A DNA stretch of 64,000 bases from Miscanthus floridulus (lineage: Eukaryota; Streptophyta; Magnoliopsida; Poales; Poaceae): NCBI RefSeq assembly GCF_019320115.1, contig NC_089595.1, positions 110,500,461 through 110,564,460 on the forward strand. Direction: 5' to 3'. The notes below the pieces were generated by a model. The model did not search any database. It was given only the letters and a program-made list of their open reading frames with translations, and had not been told where the DNA came from. Shown one piece after another: positions 1-11,707 of the stretch. The position numbers and the translations under genes were made by a program. Positions within the stretch are counted from its first letter, which is position 1, and every line of letters starts with the position of its first letter.

Positions 1-189
1 ACAAATGCATCGCATCACACAACTTATAACGAGTTCGGGAAAAAGAAAACGTCACATGGTTTGGGCCATGGGCCCCATTACAAGACAGAAACCTCAACAA
101 AACTAGGACAACAATGAATGTAAAGGATAAAAGATGACACTCAAATGTCATCGTTGGTTCACATCAAACTCATCATCCCAACTGCTGAA

Positions 190-1077
190 CTACTTGTTGT
201 TCCTGTTCATGTGATATGTCAGCCAAGCCATACGTTCTTCAGCTGTCAGCAGATTCTTGAACACCCGTCGGGTGACTGGGTTCTTGAACAACACCGTTGC
301 CAAGAAGAACATGTCTGAAGTGGATGGCACACCATCTTCTCGTAAAAGTTGCATAGCTTCATCAACCTCGGCCTGTTCATGGGTCCGCTCTCTATCCCGT
401 GATGTGCTCCTTGCAGCAATGCTCTCAGACAATCGGGCCATGTACTCCCCCACACTGCAAGTCTTCTTCTTCTCTGGGCTGTTGACAACATTATCCATGG
501 TGTCCCTCTTCGAACTAGAATGGTAGCTGGATTGACTCACCAAAGTCTATTGGACGCAAAGCAGTAGGCGGCATTGACTCACGAATACCACCGGCGGACA
601 TGAAGCAGCCTGTGTTCCGGTTGCGGTCCCTAAATAGTGCCTCAAGTTGGTCCAGGAAGCAAGGTTGCCTACCATGTCGCACCTCAGGCAGACTATCTTC
701 CTACAAAAAAAGCACAGTACAAAATGTTAACCAATGTAATCGAAACTGTTAACAAGATAACATACCGATGTAACGGGCTGGGCACCTGCTTGAGTTTTCC
801 AGTACTCAGGATCAGCCTCAATGTCGCCCGTACGTAGGTCCCTCCCAAGCCCAGTGGCTGTTAGCTCATCTTTCCATGTCAGGTAGGCTTTTTTGAGGGA
901 ACCTAGTTTATTGTTGCACTGTTTCTTATCATAATGCGGGAAGTTAGTGTAAATATTGTTCCAGACAGTCGTGGTTAGACCCTGCTGATTGAAGTTAAAC
1001 TTTTCCTTCTCTTGAAGACAAAGGTCCAGCAACAGCTTGGTGTCATCCTCGCTCCAACTTGCACGCTTCGGAGGCAT
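190..1077 (-). pseudogene. Myb/SANT-like domain gene, frameshifted
   Basis: The start codon is at 1077-1075. Exon 1 (1077-766) begins MPPKRASWSEDD and has the tryptophan-spaced trihelix pattern of plant Myb/SANT-like domains (Trp at WSEDD, VWNNI and the LTWKDEL helix). This family is found in L10-interacting MYB proteins and in proteins accompanying PIF/Harbinger transposons. A good donor follows at 765 and an acceptor at 701. Exon 2 continues in phase from 700 but meets a TAG at 517-515. The typical C-terminal region (helices ending FLATVLFKNPVTRRVF and ERMAWLTYHM) lies in another frame at about 190-543. I could not find a splice that joins the frames in phase, so I call a frameshift; an alternative C-terminus ending at 515 is possible. 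The family is usually DNA-binding, and this copy is probably non-functional. Confidence 0.6.
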
Positions 1078-2520
1078 CTGTTGGAACGTGGAAGGGCTAA
1101 TGTCGTTTGTGGCTGGACATAGTAATGGTACCGCAAAAAAACCAAAGGCAAGTACGGGTGAACTAAAACATGATGCAATGGCCAGAATTGTGTACTTGCC
1201 TTGATTGCTCGCTTCACGCGCTTGGAACGCAAGTTGTACCGAGTGGCTTTCGGTGGGGAGAAGAAAGCTGTTGACGACGGTGCCAGTATATTGACTTAGA
1301 AAGATCACACCTACATGATAAAAATATGAATCTGTCAGAGCTATATGTATACCAAAGTAATCCAACCTCAACGTCTGCTGCTTGTCCAAATTCAGAATAG
1401 AAACTGTATGTATACTGTACTAACAACTGATTATAAGAGTACTAAAAAAGTAACCTATTCACTGAAATTAAAATGCATTTCAACAACGCCAATGAACTAG
1501 TGTATCTGTATGTAAGAGAATTTTCAAACAGACCAGCATGTCACAACTCCAATATAGACTTCGATGTTCAAAATAAGCTGAAATGGCAGAGTTATAGGCA
1601 TACAACCCATCCAACATTGGACTACATGAGAAACCAGGGCAGCCAAGTCTAAATGAAAACAGTAAAAAATAATGGAGTTTATGCTAACCCTCAAAGCAAC
1701 GGATGTGCAAGGACTATGCTTCCCTAACAATCTGTCCCTACGTAGCCATCCACACCTAGGAGCAGAAACCTAAACCCTAATGAAGTGGATTTGGAAGTGT
1801 GTAGCAAAAATGGGATGAAAAAGACGGAAACGTACCGAAAATGGCGCTGCAGGGAGGGCGGAAGTAAGAGAAGGTGACGGATCCGGTGCCTTGGAAGGCG
1901 GCGTCCACGGGTCGGATCTGGAAAACGTGCAAAGGACACTGAAGAATCGGCCACACGTGGAAGCAACGGTGGCGTCGAGGAGGGAAGGCGACGGATCCAG
2001 CTGAAATAGAAGTAGGGAAGCAAGGATTCGTAAACCCTAACAGCAGGGATGGTCACCGACCAACAATTAAGGAGAAGGCATGGAGTGGAACACGTACCCG
2101 AAGGGCAGATCTCCCGCCGTAGGCGACGAAGGGGACGGATCTGCTTGGCAAGACAGCGATGATGAAGCGGTGACTCGGGGAAGGCGACGTCGAACCAAAT
2201 CCGGCGAGACGACCAGTGTGGATGTCGCCTTCCTTCCCAGGCCCAAGGGATGGGAGGGGATTAGGATGAAGGGCGGTCGGCGGCGATGCGGGATTGGGGA
2301 CGCGGGCGAAGAAGTCACCTCGGTGGCAGCGGCATCAACAGCTGGGAGCGGCGGAACCCTAAGCGCGCGAGCGAATGCGAGACAGGAGAGAGAGTGAGGA
2401 TGGCAGCAGCGGGGTCTTCTAGAGCATCCGAACGGCTGGTGTTCGCCTGGGCCATGAGGCCCAATCAGTTCCAGCCGGTTTCAGCCACAAAATCGAGCAG
2501 CCGAACGGAGCCATAGATTT
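1078..2520. other. Upstream region of the Myb/SANT-like gene, no gene
   Basis: No convincing coding exon was seen. From about 1840 to 2400 the sequence is GC-rich and built from degenerate repeats of a gaaggcgacggatcc-like motif (1873, 1984, 2123, 2191). This suggests a 5'UTR/CpG-rich promoter of the minus-strand gene. The open frames here on both strands have no domain and follow the base bias. Confidence 0.4.
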
Positions 2521-2667
2521 TTTTTAAAAAAAAATGTCAGACAGAAGGAAAAGACTAGCTAGCTTGATGGTTGCCCACGTAGCTGATTTTGACTGACCGC
2601 CAAGTAACACGTGTGGAACCGGAACCGGTGTCCTAGTGCTGCGTCTGCTATCTTTTGTTGCCCAGAG

Positions 2668-2790
2668 GCAAATGCTCTGTTTGCTTGGCTGATAAGCCAT
2701 GGCTGAAAATACTGTTGGATAATTTGTTATGAGAGACTTATAAGCCAAGCGTGTGAGAGACTTATAAGTGAACGGGGCGAAAGCCAAAGG
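2668..2790. mobile_element. Possible small palindromic MITE
   Basis: The two halves, around ggctgataagccatggctg (2689) and gacttataagccaagcg (2737), are imperfect inverted copies of the TTATAAGCC motif common at the ends of grass hAT-type MITEs. Target duplications were not resolved. Confidence 0.3.
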
Positions 2791-2913
2791 TTGAACTCAG
2801 GTGCTGATAGAAAACTATTGTCCGCCAGACCGATCCAACAGAACGGAACTCAGGTGCGCCGATAGGTCCCATTTCAACAACCACAGTGCTACTGGAAGTC
2901 TGGAAGCCGACGT

Positions 2914-2957
2914 GGAACCGGAACCGGAACCGGAACCGGCACCGGCACCGGCACTGG
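2914..2957. repeat. GGAACC/GGCACC hexanucleotide microsatellite
   Basis: About seven tandem copies of ggaacc grade into ggcacc. Shorter clusters of the same hexamer recur at 2616, 3937-3965 and 4561-4582, within 2 kb. Confidence 0.8.
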
Positions 2958-3235
2958 ATCTAGTGCGTTGATGACTCCATGATCGACCAATGGATTCATA
3001 TGTTTGTGACCGACCGGACCCCGGACCCCAGTTGTCAGCTCTTGAAATTTCGTTCTCGTTTCTTTTTTTTGTGAACAATTTCGTTCTCGTTTCTGGTCTA
3101 GAAGGAAAGGGCTGACCTTGCCCAGCCACCACGGCTTGGCCTGCTTTTGTTTGTGCTCAGCGGATGCCCAGGTGCAGAAAGGAGGAGGACCGCAGGAGAC
3201 ACCGAGGCGAAGATAACAGCGGAAAAGCGAGGACA

Positions 3236-3610
3236 GAGATACAATACTTGTAACATACGTTTAAAGACAGATAAAACATATGAAACATGCATCTGAAACA
3301 CTAGTTGCAATATCAGATCTACTTTTGAAACATCCAGATGAAACACTTGCAACATATGTGACGAAACAACTGAAACACTCAAAACATACTAATGAAACAC
3401 TTTAAAAAAACACCTGAAAACACTTTCATATGTGTGAAAACATATGCAACATCCGTCTGGAAAACGAGATGAAACATTTGGAACATACACTTGAAACATA
3501 CGTGTATAGCCACTGTAACATGTGCAACATTCGGACCAACTTTTGCAACATCAAAATGAGACACTTGCAACATACAAAGAAAACATTGAAACATACTCTT
3601 GCAATATGGG
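3236..3610. repeat. Degenerate GAAACA/GCAACAT repeat array
   Basis: A low-complexity array made of short units such as tgaaacacttgcaacata, repeated with drift on the plus strand for about 370 bp. A GC-rich block with ggacgg/gtccgtcc motifs (3630-3735) follows. Such arrays occur in grass DNA-transposon subterminal regions; I did not find clear ends. Confidence 0.55.
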
Positions 3611-4629
3611 CTTTGCTTGGACGAATGGAGGAAACGACGCAGCGAGCATCGGAGCGCGTGGACGGGACGAGTGGATAGGGACGCTGGGTGAGCGGTGTGT
3701 GCGGAAGTGAGCGGAGGGAGGCGTCCGTCCATCCGCATGTCTTAATTGTATCGTTATCACAATAATAAACTTGTTGCTCTGTTCCGGCTAACGATGTTTT
3801 CAGACGCAAACAGCAAATTTAACAGGCAAGGCCAGCCAGCACGAGCCCGATCGAGCATGTGCTTGCACTTTCAGAGGGCACTTTCTATTTGTCCGTCGTT
3901 GTCTGATGGATCTCAGCCTCAGGTCCAGTTACCGGAACCAGAACCGGAACCGGAACTAGAACCGGAGCACCTCCAGTTGCCTTCGTCACAATAGCCTCGT
4001 TGCTCTATTCCGGCTAATAACGATTCAGCTGCAAACAGCAAGCTAACACACGAGCGACGATACACCAAATGACTTCTCTAAAACCTTGTTACCTTGATTA
4101 ATCATCACAGATTCACAGTACAGTAAAACTGAAATCGATCTTTCCTCAGGAAAAAAAAACAAAATTACCCAAATCAATTTCTTGCGTACATTCAGTTCAA
4201 AAAAATCTCTGGCATACATACATATGACACTCCAAAAAAAATGGGCAAGCACCTGTGTAAACCTCGTGCATGTTTCATACAAACATAACAAATAAATTTC
4301 GGTACAACAATCATACAAGTATCAGCGATCCCAACACTGGCAGAGTCCACAACGCTCGGGAGCGCGGCTTCGGGGTCCATTGATGATCGGTCTCTTGTGT
4401 CCTCGCTAGTCGCTAGCAGTAGTAGTAGCAGTGTGCCGCGGCAATGGCGATTGGCTTGAGCGTGGGAAATGGCAAGAGGTTGAAGATTTAGTGAGGCCCT
4501 GCTGCAGTGCTGCATTCGCCGAATCGCCGTGGGATATAAATAGACGCGTGCGTGACCCAGGAACTGGTACCGGAACCGGTAGTATGTCAGACAGAGAATT
4601 CCAAAGAAGGAAAAGGAACGTCAGGTAGG

Positions 4630-5460
4630 AGTAGAAAAATGGCTAGCTTGGAGGAATGCGAGAGGCACAAGATTGATCAGGGCTTGCCTACGTAGCTACT
4701 CCTACTTGGAAACTAGTTGCACCGCCAAAGTAGTTTATGGCTCTCTGTGCCTTTGTCCTATGTGTAATTGTGCATCAAGCTAGGAGAATACAAGGCCACC
4801 AAGGGTCAGAGCCGCTCAGCCGCAGAGGGCTTGCCTGACTGGGAGCGACCTGGGTGGGCATGGTTAGCAGTTTAGCACGGGTAGCACCCAGCGCCAGCAA
4901 GCAACGTGCAGCAAGGGCGTTCCGGCGGGGCAGGCGGTCGCGGGCCATGGACGGCGGGCGGCGGATCTGCCAGCGTGTGTCGACGTGCCCACTTCCTTGT
5001 AATTGACGGAATGCTTCGTCTATTTTTCTGCTCTCTCTAGCGCCGAAAACCTCACTGTAAGAATGTCTACACTTTCTCTGTTGTTCATTTTTGTGTTTCT
5101 TCTCTTACTAGCACTAGAGAGTTTGAGTTTGCCACGATTCGTAGTGCTAGTGTTAAATCGCACACCTATGATACATGTCGTTTTTCTTTTTCTCAATATC
5201 GGAATTAATTTATGCACCACTAAATTGCTATTATTTCCAACATATATGACATCCTCTCAACGACCTGTCTATTTTCTATTACAAATCTAATTTACCGACG
5301 TTTTATTCACGAGCGGTTTTCTAACTTATTTTCTCGTTTCATTGTATTATTTCTTTTCTTTTTCTCATTTCTTGTTTTCCTTTTCTCATTTTTCTTTTTT
5401 TGCGCCTTTTCATTTTTCACATTAATCTAACTGTTTTTATTATTCTTAAACTAAGAAGTT
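4630..5460. other. Intergenic stretch, nothing recognised
   Basis: No coding exon, RNA or repeat with clear edges was found. Composition moves from mixed (4630-4990) to strongly AT-rich with T-rich runs (5300-5440). Confidence 0.4.
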
Positions 5461-5945
5461 GTGGTGACAAGTTGTCAAGTAAAATATTATTCATATAAGT
5501 TATGAGTATAACTTTGTAACTTTTCAAAAAAAAAAAGTTACATAAATATCTCTCCCCTAAAAAAGTAAAAAAGTTATGACGAGAAGTTATAGTGATAAGT
5601 TGTTCCCTAAGAAGTTATGCATAAAAGTGGTGAGTATAACTTTATACCTTTCCAAAATTAAAAAGTTATGGAAACAATGTTTTTTTTCAAATAAAAGAAA
5701 AGTCAACAAAATTATGATGAGAGGTTGTAGTGATTAGTTGCCACGTAAAAAGTTATGAGTACAACTTTGTAACTCTCTAAAAATATAAAGTTATAGAAAT
5801 ATATATTTTTTAAAAAGTAAAAGTCATGATGAGAAGTTTCGGTGATAAGTTGTCACATAAAAACTTATGCACATAAGTTATATCTTAACTTTGCAACTTT
5901 CACAAAAAAAGTTGTGAAAATAATTTTTTCGAAAAAGGAAAAATC
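5461..5945. repeat. AT-rich tandem repeat, about four 110-140 bp units
   Basis: Four diverged units start near 5461, 5581, 5721 and 5829. Each contains, in order, a gagaagttgtagtgataagttg-like start, an agttatgagtataactttg-like core and an A-rich segment with aaagttatg. Unit length varies from about 108 to 140 bp. No coding potential. Confidence 0.7.
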
Positions 5946-6045
5946 CGTGGGGGGTTGTGGGATTGGCCGCTTTGATGATTAGTTGAGCCCACCATCTGAT
6001 AGCCGAGATATGTTAACTTTTGTTTGCTTATGCTTCCTGTGTTTA

Positions 6046-6972
6046 GGGGGCATGTTTTGATATTATGGGCTCATGGTTAGCTATCTAATTTTAGCTTAAA
6101 TTATCTCTATTGCTTCCAAATAGGATAGTTAATAGCTGGGCTAATTTTTTACCTAAACCTTCAACGAGCATCTCCAAGAGTACCCTATATTTTGATCCAA
6201 AAAAACATAGAGTTTTGCAACTTCCGAAAAGGTATCGGAGGAATAATGAAGGTCATCTCCAAGAGTTTGCAATACTGCGGCACTTTTGCATCATGAACCC
6301 TAAATTTGTTTCTATACTTGTTTAAGCCCTCCTAACAGATCTTTCTCTCTTGCGCTTTTCTCACCCTGTCTTTCCTCCTTTCCCTTTCCCACTTCCTTCT
6401 TCTTCTTAGGCTCGCAATAGAGCACACGCCGACGAGAGCGAGTGAACGATCCAGGCCGGAAGGGCCATGCCAGCGGCATGGGGTGGCGCGGTGGCATGCC
6501 GAGGACCACGCTTACCCGTGAGAGCGCTTGGCTTCACCGGGGAAGGCCCGCGGTGGCTCAGCCGTGTGCTCCAGGGTGGCTGCTGCGGCGGCGGCGTGGT
6601 AGAAGAGGGCGCGCTCTCCGACGTCCTCCGCGCTGCGCTCTACCGCGTGCGTCCGCTTGCCACACTTGCTGCTGGGGCTCCATGTCGCGCCAAGGAGGAT
6701 ACCACACGGGGAAAGAAGGATATGCGCAACCTCGACTCCGCGGATGTTTACGCGCAAAGGGGGTTTTTTTCACAAGTGCCAAAAGATTGGGATGTGAGTT
6801 TGTGAGTTGTTAAAGATAGATTTTTTTTTTCCATTTTTCCCAAAAAACATGGATTGGAAAGGATTATTGGGTACTCTTGGAGATGCTCTAGCCAACTAGC
6901 AATCAAACCAAAACTATTTTGATTAATTTTTGGCCCAAACTAATAACTACATGTTATCAAACAAGCCCTGCC
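6046..6972. mobile_element. Outer non-autonomous DNA element with imperfect terminal inverted repeats
   Basis: The left end (gggggcatgttttgatatta, from 6048) and the right end (ending tgttatcaaacaagccctgc near 6970) are imperfect inverted repeats. Both are followed by GGTTAGCTA/TAGTTATTAG-type motifs typical of grass hAT-like MITEs. A second element (6166-6888) sits inside. Exact ends and target duplication are uncertain. Confidence 0.5.
6166..6888. mobile_element. Inner element with 20-bp perfect terminal inverted repeats and GC-rich cargo
   Basis: The 20-bp sequence GAGCATCTCCAAGAGTACCC at 6166-6185 is repeated perfectly in inverted orientation at 6869-6888. A partial internal copy occurs near 6250. 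The interior is AT-rich at both ends, but 6430-6770 is strongly GC-rich and open in several frames, unlike the rest. This looks like captured genic DNA (Pack-MITE type), though I recognise no protein domain in it. Confidence 0.6.
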
Positions 6973-7572
6973 CTTAGCTTGGCATTAGTCACAGTAGTGC
7001 TCTTCGTTGACTTTTTCTTTCGTTCGACATTTCTTGCTAGGCGTTCCAGAAATAATCTTAGACCTTTATGTTCTTCTCTCACTTCTCATTTTTATTTCTG
7101 GTTACGAGCTTTGGTTGATAATTGTAAGGACACTTCCAAATGCATCTTCATATGCTACGATAGAAGTAGATGAATATAAACTAGCTTATAACAAAGAAAA
7201 AAATAAGTCATGCTAGGTATATAATTGGTTGTACCTTGAACTGTGATCCATTGCAATTACTAAATTTGGTTAATTTACAATAGAACCTCTTATCCGCTTA
7301 TTGACTCATGTGCTTAATGTACAGTTGTTGTTTTAGTATTTTTGAGACACACGCTGAGAACACCCTCAACATAGACAAATCAGCTATTTTATAGGAGGTC
7401 CCTGCGTCGCCACCTCTCCTGCACCAGTCTACTACTAACACCGCTTGCCGGTCTGCGCCGCCGCCTCTGCCACACCGGACAAGGGGCTTGTGCCCCCTCC
7501 CGCACCGATGACAAATCCGCCATTGTGTATCAATCAATGCACATCCTGAAATGTGTTGCTTTGAATTACTAT

Positions 7573-8090
7573 CTAAGTGCTCTCAAGTCTCCTCGCAACT
7601 ATACCGATTGAAGGGTCATCAGGGAGCATCTCTATCTTCTTCATATAATAGCCTACGGTGCACTTATCACGGAATATAAACGCGCCCTCCCTGGACTGAC
7701 AAACAACCCTTGCATCTCCAAAAGCCGCAGCAACACATCTCTCGCATATTGAGCTCTGAGAGCCTCGCCAGCATTGCGCGAATGCGTAACCTCCCCCACC
7801 CTCGCATGAAGTAATAGCCTCACTCGCAAACAAGAGTGGAGAAGATGAGCCTCGCCAGCATTGTGCGAATGCGTAGACCTTCCCGCCCCCACGTGAAGTA
7901 ATAGACTCACTCACAAACAAGAGTGGGGAAGATCCCACTCTTCTGGGCAGGATTGTTGCACCGCCTTCAGGCTACTGCTATATGGACTACCTGGTGTAAA
8001 GTAGCCACCTGGGCAGTAGGAAGCCCAGGAGGTCGTAGTGCTCAAACTCACTAGAATCAGAACCATGGCAACACTCAATAAACTTGCCAT
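7573..8090 (-). pseudogene. DUF26 (Gnk2/stress-antifungal) secreted-protein gene, broken
   Basis: The start at 8090 gives MASLLSVAMVLILVSLSTTT, a clean signal peptide. A Cys-containing N-terminal segment (SYCPGGYFTPGSPYSSSLKA) follows. That frame stops near 7918, but the next frame carries the rest of the domain: LLFASEAI, YAFAQCWRG, then ICERCVAAAFGDARVVC and FIFRDKCTVGYY. These are the C-x8-C-x2-C-type core and downstream Cys of DUF26 domains. Such domains occur in apoplastic antifungal proteins, plasmodesmatal proteins and Cys-rich receptor kinases. Only one domain and no kinase is present. The frame change and an in-frame 29-codon duplication (7760-7846 and 7847-7933) argue for a pseudogene. 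Confidence 0.7.
7760..7934. repeat. 87-bp tandem duplication inside the DUF26 fragment
   Basis: Two adjacent copies (7760-7846 and 7847-about 7933) start gagcctcgccagcattg and end near caagagtgg(a/g)gaagat. They differ at scattered bases. The length is a multiple of three, so both copies encode a SSPLLFxSExI...YAFAQCWRG segment on the minus strand. Confidence 0.8.
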
Positions 8091-8302
8091 TTTTATGGGC
8101 TGAGAAAATCTGGAAAATAGGCAAAAACGAATGGATCATTTTAACACCACTGCAAGAGTATTTTTTGGACTTTAATGTTGAGAGGCGTGAAAAGTATAAT
8201 CCAGTCTAAATATAATGACATAACCCAGCCCAATTGATGATAGTTCCTGACAGGGCTGAAAGGAAGGCTTTTGAGGCGCGTCCGAGGTAGGAGGGGCTCG
8301 AG

Positions 8303-8315
8303 CCCCCCCCCCCCC
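8303..8315. repeat. Poly-C tract
   Basis: A run of 13 cytosines follows gctcgag, a short distance before the LTR at 8356. Confidence 0.8.
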
Positions 8316-8355
8316 ACCTGGTCACAATTCCACCATACCTAATAATCAACGCACC

Positions 8356-8886
8356 TGTCGGTGTTTCAAACAACCGACTAGTAAATTTGTATATTGCGCG
8401 TTTGACCCGGATGGTGTGCTAAGAGGACACAAGGATTATACTGGTTCGGGACGAATGTCCCTACGTCCAGTTTCGGGCCGCTCGTGTTACTAGCACTGAG
8501 TTTGTAGTAGGGGGTTACAAACTGGCGAGAGAGGGAGGAGCTCCCAAGTCTCTGTGGTTTGATTGCTCGATACTTCTACCGCTAGATCTATCAGACGATT
8601 GATCTCTTATGGTGCGATGTGCGATGCCCCTTAGTGGGACGCCCTGCTTTCCCTTTTATAGGCCAAGGGAAAGCAGGGGTTATAGCGGAAGGGAAGAGGG
8701 AAAAAGATAGAGATATAAGGCTCAGGGGGGTGTGCCATCCTCCTCTTCGCATGGGTCCTGTTGGCCGCTGCAGCATACATGCGGGCGTCGTGCATTGTTA
8801 TTGTCTTCCGTCCCATCCGAGCGGACGGAATGGTCAAAGGGTCCCCTGACAGAGGCCATGCGGGGGGGCTGGCGGTACAGTGGCAG
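8356..8886 (-). mobile_element. Ty3/gypsy LTR (minus orientation)
   Basis: The plus-strand edge TGTCGGTGTTTCAAAC at 8356 is the reverse complement of an LTR 3' end. Read on the minus strand the LTR contains TATAAAAGGGAAAGCAGGG (about 8641-8660), an LTR TATA box shared with the LTR at 53.3-54.1 kb. The two LTRs also share the TACTGGTTCGGG and GTTACTAGCACTGA blocks, so they belong to one family. The upper edge against the gag fragment is not sharp. Confidence 0.7.
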
Positions 8887-9633
8887 TCAACTGACGCCGG
8901 TGGTATGGGGCTTTAGGCAACCAAGCTTGTGGATCAGGGACTCGTAGGTTGTCCCGGAGAGGAATGCGCTGATGACGTTCGCGTCGACGACATCAAGTAG
9001 GGAGTTGCACCGCTTCGAGAACCTACAGATGTAATCCCATAGGGACTCGTTGGACTCCTGCTGGCAGCTCTTGAGGTCCCAGGAGTTCCTAGGGTGGACA
9101 TACGTTCCTAGGAAGTTCCCGACGAAGACCTTCTTGAGGTCCGCCCAGTCGCGGATGCTGTCACGTGGGAGGAATTCGAGCCAAGCTCCAACATGTTCCA
9201 CCACGTAGATTGGGAGGTACTGAATGATGAAGTGGTCATCATCCACTCCTCCGGCTCGGTAGGCGAGCCAGAAATCTTCGAGCCATAGGTCGGGGTTCGT
9301 CTCCCCGGTGTACTTGGCGACGTTGGTGGGCGGTCGGAAGTGCGGTGGAAACGGCGCTTTCTGGATGCGTCGGCCAAAAGCCCGTGGTCTCAGGCCATCT
9401 GGGCTAGGACTCCGGTCATCCGGCCAGCGACCACGCCTAGGACACGTTTCGTCGCTCCCCTCGGTGGTCCGGCTGGGGTCCGTGTTGCCTGCCCTTACTG
9501 CCGCCCGATGGACGTCATCATCATGCCGAGCTCGACGCCAGTTGTTGATGACGCTGCGAGCGTCTTGGTTCCGCCTGAGCCGCTCACGCATAGGCGGTCG
9601 GTGCGGAGCGGGCGCTAGGTCAGGTCGAAGCAC
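8887..9633 (-). pseudogene. Gypsy gag fragment, truncated
   Basis: A 248-codon open frame with the retrotransposon gag domain: FRPPTNVAKYTGETNPDLWL, an EFLPRDSIRDWADLKKVF helix region and LKSCQQESNESLWDYICRF. The capsid-like block matches the plus-strand gag at 55.4-56.0 kb. The frame ends at TYESLIHKLG and a few further residues, exactly where the other copy runs into its linker and zinc-knuckle region. There the sequence joins LTR DNA directly. Zinc knuckle, protease, reverse transcriptase, RNase H and integrase are all missing, so this is an internally deleted, non-autonomous copy. Confidence 0.8.
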
Positions 9634-10810
9634 AGCTGCGGCCTCCTGTGCCGCGCTCGGCGGCCGTAGCGGTGAGCGGATGGAGCAATTCGTCTAGTGC
9701 GTCCCCGCTCCCCTGGTGGGGAGTGAGGGCGCAAGTCGGTGTCGTGACGCGGAGCTCTCCGCCTATTGGACGGTGGTAGTTTCCACTAGGGCCCGGAGGT
9801 TCCGGTGGACGGCTTGCTCCTATGGGTCGATCGGCTCAGGAAGGCTACGCAGAAGCATTGCCACCGCGGCGATGTTCTGGCCAGCCCGAGTGAACTATGG
9901 GGGACCGTTCCCTCCGTCGATGATGTCACGCTGAACCTGGCGGGCACGACCCTAGGCGCCGCCTGCTGGGTTATGCGCATGGGGCGCAGCGTGCTACGCT
10001 GAGTGCGCCGGCGCAGGTGGCAGCTGGTTCTACCACCTTTGTCGTAGCTCCTCGCCGTGCTCCTACGCACATGCGAGGGTCCAGAGGGGTGTGGGTCTAT
10101 ATGGACTCCGCTACCACCGGCGACTGTCCTGGAGCATCCGCCATAGCGCACTCCCGGGACAGAGGGTGGCTAGGTGCCACGTCGCTGATGCTGGAGCCAT
10201 CGCTCTCAACATCATCATCCATGAGGTCGTGGAAACAGGTGGGAGCGTGGCTCGCCATCCCCATGAATTTGGATGTGAGAGGGGGCAGCGCCAGCATTTT
10301 CTAAAGCCCTCGGGCGTATGCGTCCGCAGAGGACGTGAGGCCGTAGGGGAACCAGTCGTATGGCGGTCATGGCGGGGGCAACGGGGTCCCTCTAGAGAGA
10401 CGACAGAAGATAGTAAATAGCGAGTAAATAACAAAGCGTACGTTACTCACAGTTGGGTTTGAGCCATGCCTAGGCTCAAAGCGAAGCACAGGCGCCTCGT
10501 CGTTGGAGTCGTCGGGAGTCCCAGAGCCGGTGGAGAGCGCCCCTCCGACGGACGCTGGAACGAGTGCCTCCTCGCAAAGGTGTAGAACGCCGAGCCGGTC
10601 GGCGATGAAGTCCAGGCTTCCGAAGAGGAAGGCCTGGTCAGCTCAAAGATAGGTGGAACCCACATCCCAACAGGTGGGTGTGTGGGAAACTCGAGAGAGC
10701 CGAAGTGAGTCGAATTGCTTGAGCCTGCCATGACGAAGATGGCGGAAAAGTGGGCCATCCAATGACCAAATGTGTGAACGTACAACGTCTTCCCCACGGA
10801 TGGCGCCAAC
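9634..10810 (-). other. Gypsy leader and N-terminal gag region, degenerate
   Basis: Read on the minus strand, this runs from the primer-binding-like sequence just inside the LTR (GTTGGCGCCATCC, about 10798-10810) through open stretches at 10809-10447 and 10297-10097 to the gag domain at 9633. The frames are broken by stops and there is no domain apart from the leader. It supports a 5' LTR at 10811-12012. Confidence 0.55.
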
Positions 10811-11299
10811 TGTCAGTGCAGAAAGTGACCAACACATAAATATTTGTAGTTTTGCCATACGTTGTGATCGGATGTGGCCTAGCACTCAATGACACATGGT
10901 TTATACTGGTTCAGGCAACGTGCCCTACGTCCAATTTGAGTCGGTCGGTGACTTTATTCCTAAACCCAGGTGCTCCAAGTTTGTTGTGGGGTTACAAACG
11001 AAAGGGAGAAAGATGGGGGGTGCAAGCGGCCCGACCAGACTCCGGACCAAAGGACCGAGAGTGACGGGAGCTCCTGCATGTGCTAAGTATTCTAGCATGC
11101 GCTCTATGTAGCTTTAGAGTGTCTAAAGCTAGCAGAGGATGAATCGGTGTAAGTGAACTGACTGATCCCCTGTTGGGAGAGAGCGCATCCCCTTTTATAG
11201 ATGAAGGGAATGGCGTTACAAGTGAGTGAGAGAGAGAGAGAGCGTGTATGTACGCTACTGAGTCTTGTTGCCCACGCCACTGGGTACAAGATGATGGTA

Positions 11300-11515
11300 G
11301 GCGCCCACAATACTGTTGATGTCAGACGCATGTGGGAGGTTTTCACCGTGGTGGTAAATGCCAGCGCCCACAACACTGTGGATGCCCAGATGCATGTGGG
11401 AGGCCTTACCGCATTTACCTGGTATGGAAATTGATGGTGCCTGTAACATTGTAGGGCAAATGTCAGCGCCCTCAACACTGTTTGGGTTCTGCCATGTCTG
11501 GGAGGTTGTAGAGCA
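11300..11515. repeat. Tandem array in LTR, units containing GCGCCC(A/T)CAA(C/T)ACTGT
   Basis: Three diverged units begin with gcgcccacaatactg (11301), gcgcccacaacactg (11364) and gcgccctcaacactg (11466). Each is followed by a tgggaggt motif. The spacing is about 63 then 102 bp. Confidence 0.6.
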
Positions 11516-11707
11516 CCCTTCTGACATGTTCTATCGGTACTATCCTATAGGTATGCAGGGTATGGTCTTCGGTATTGTGGTTGACTTAAGAGCCCTGCTT
11601 TATCTGCTCCGCCTGATTTCTTGAGTCCTTACCGAGCGGGCATCCCCGTTCGGCTGTCCATAATCGGCTCCGACCACGCTGGTCAGAAAAGAGCTGTAAG
11701 CAGAGGT

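Noticed and set aside
9308..10304. Several plus-strand frames opposite the gypsy gag
   Set aside because: Shadows of the minus-strand gag and leader; no domain.
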